A stretch of DNA of 5,377 nt from contig JAEXYZ010000082.1 of assembly GCA_023405135.1 (NCBI GenBank), positions 1 through 5,377 of the forward strand, read 5' to 3'. Made by a program: the position numbers and the translations under genes. The notes below the pieces were generated by a model that saw only the letters and a program-made list of their open reading frames with translations, searched no databases and was not told the DNA's origin. Position 1 is the stretch's first letter. Each line of letters starts with the position of its first letter. The stretch comes from Bacillota bacterium (GTDB lineage Bacteria; Bacillota; Bacilli; Bacillales_A; Planococcaceae). Shown here one piece after another: positions 5,027 to 5,377 of this stretch.

Positions 5027-5055
5027 ATTATACATAAATTTTAAGGCTTTAACAA
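5027..5055 (-). promoter_or_regulatory. Alternative outer promoter for the antisense RNA
   Basis: Minus-strand TTGTTA (5050-5055), a spacer of exactly 17 bases, and TATAAT (5027-5032). Initiation near 5020 would give an antisense RNA that also crosses the toxin terminator, overlapping the mRNA by about 128 bases. As a two-box promoter it is better than the internal -10, but it is not preserved in the second copy, where the -10 is TATATT and no -35 fits. Confidence 0.45.
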
Positions 5056-5080
5056 GTTGGTCTCATATATCCTTACTCAT

Positions 5081-5150
5081 AAAATAACCCATCCTTGAGT
5101 TAGTGGCTCAGATGGGTTACTTCCACAAAACAGCCAACCCCTTGGAGGGA
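5081..5150 (-). ncRNA. Solitary antisense RNA copy without a toxin partner
   Basis: The minus strand keeps the hairpin TAACCCATC (5085-5093) / GATGGGTTA (5111-5119) and a weaker -10, TATAGT (5157-5162). The predicted RNA of about 70 bases has the same hairpin as the true antisense RNA except for one loop base. The T tract after the hairpin is only four bases before ATGAGT, so termination should be poorer than in copy 1. It could act in trans on the toxin mRNA or be a dying relic. Confidence 0.4.
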
Positions 5151-5165
5151 CCGACTACTATACTT

Positions 5166-5201
5166 GACTACTTGGTGCTGGAACATGAGGTAGTCTTTTT
5201 T
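5166..5201 (+). terminator. Terminator in repeat copy 2
   Basis: GACTACTTGGTG (5166-5177), loop CTGGAA, CATGAGGTAGTC (5184-5195) and six T. The lower stem is perfect and the upper part has one G-G mismatch and two wobbles. No plus-strand gene precedes it, as expected for a leftover of a duplicated toxin 3' UTR. Confidence 0.6.
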
Positions 5202-5249
5202 AAATTACGTTTTTTTACGTTCTTATCACCTTTAATATACATAAATTTT

Positions 5250-5261
5250 AACACTAGTGTT
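5250..5261. repeat. 12-bp perfect palindrome
   Basis: AACACTAGTGTT at the right border of repeat copy 2. It may be an operator or a mark of the duplication end; it has no loop and is not a terminator. Confidence 0.3.
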
Positions 5262-5281
5262 GCATTAATATAATTTCAATA

Positions 5282-5377
5282 TTAAAAACACTCAAAATCT
5301 TCACTAATTTTATTTATGGCAAAGAAAAAGTCCTTTATAATGGATAAGTCAGGTGGTAACCCGTCCAAATCCACTAA
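5282..5377 (-). CDS. C-terminal end of an unrecognised protein, runs off the right edge
   Basis: The minus strand is open from the window edge for 31 codons, containing VDLDGLPPDLSIIKDFFFAI and NKISEDFECF before the TAA at 5284-5282. The mix of hydrophobic and acidic residues looks like real protein. The plus strand is also open here from an ATG at 5316 (MAKKKSFIMDKSGGN), but that start has no Shine-Dalgarno sequence, so the minus-strand reading is preferred. The family is not recognisable from this fragment. Confidence 0.4.
   Translation of the reverse strand, partial: LVDLDGLPPDLSIIKDFFFAINKISEDFECF

Larger units (their letters stand above)
4882..5044. repeat. Tandem repeat, copy 1 (toxin 3' UTR and antisense RNA)
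   Basis: This segment reappears at 5081-5251. Both copies share AAAATAACCCATCCTTGAGT, the GGCTCAGATGGGTTACTT arm, AGGGACCGACTA, TATACTTGACT, the GTAGTCTTTTTT terminator end, and a tail including AAATTACGTTTTT and ATAAATTTTAA. Copy 1 includes the last codons of the toxin. Confidence 0.85.
5081..5251. repeat. Tandem repeat, copy 2 (no toxin gene)
   Basis: Starts 199 bp after copy 1. It differs by scattered substitutions and a replaced short block (CCACAAAACAG for AACCTAAAGGG), so the duplication is not fresh. Upstream of it only CTTACTCAT before AAAATAA resembles the end of the toxin gene; the rest of the toxin coding sequence, its leader and its promoter are absent. Confidence 0.85.

Noticed and set aside
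4886..5195. A two-unit CRISPR-like array, given the repeated blocks
   Set aside because: The units are about 165 bp, occur only twice, and are explained as a duplicated toxin 3' UTR with antisense gene; no cas genes.
5316..5377. Plus-strand frame starting MAKKKSFIMDK at the right edge
   Set aside because: No Shine-Dalgarno sequence or promoter at proper distance; the minus-strand frame through the same bases looks more like protein.

Overview
The window is AT-rich (roughly one third G+C by eye). It has strong Shine-Dalgarno sequences (GGGAGG, AAAGGA, AGGGGGTGAGG), T-rich intrinsic terminators and a Gram-positive class of tiny holin-like toxin. Together these point to a low-GC Firmicute, most likely in the Bacillales. 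No taxonomic marker gene is present, so the genus is a guess. The content is accessory DNA: a restriction-modification (R-M) locus followed by decayed sequence and a type I toxin-antitoxin (TA) locus.

Left part (1-4103): an R-M locus of the Sau3AI type. In the middle is an intact C5-cytosine DNA methyltransferase on the minus strand (1254-2510). An intact 461-residue Sau3AI/MutH-family endonuclease is transcribed divergently from it (2678-4063), with both promoters in a 167-bp intergenic region. On the far side of the methyltransferase lies a broken second Sau3AI-family endonuclease (119-1223, plus strand). It lacks the catalytic N-terminus, is fused at its left end to unrelated hydrophobic coding sequence, and carries two frameshifts, each explained by one missing base in a homopolymer. 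It is clearly diverged from the intact endonuclease, so it is a second lineage and not a recent duplicate. It converges with the methyltransferase on one shared hairpin terminator. By family the expected target is GATC, and GATC occurs only five times in the window.

Middle (4104-4680): no intact gene of normal length. It holds a C-terminal gene remnant on the minus strand (4449-4673), some short open stretches, and an orphan plus-strand intrinsic terminator (4408-4437). It looks like a gene graveyard between two modules.

Right part (4680-5250): a type I TA locus. A 27-residue hydrophobic holin-like toxin (4805-4888) has its ribosome binding site buried in a hairpin. The 5' leader of its mRNA can pair over 14 bp with its own 3' UTR. 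An antisense RNA from the minus strand covers the 3' UTR and ends at a hairpin that begins at the toxin stop codon. About 199 bp downstream the whole 3' UTR/antisense segment is repeated without a toxin gene: a solitary antitoxin-RNA copy that might dampen or cross-neutralise the toxin. The right edge (5282-5377) holds what is probably the C-terminal end of another minus-strand gene.

Both modules are of the 'addictive' kind, since loss of the methyltransferase or of the antisense RNA is expected to harm the cell, and such modules help stabilise the DNA carrying them. The least described part is the antisense and leader architecture of the toxin locus together with its toxin-less tandem copy.
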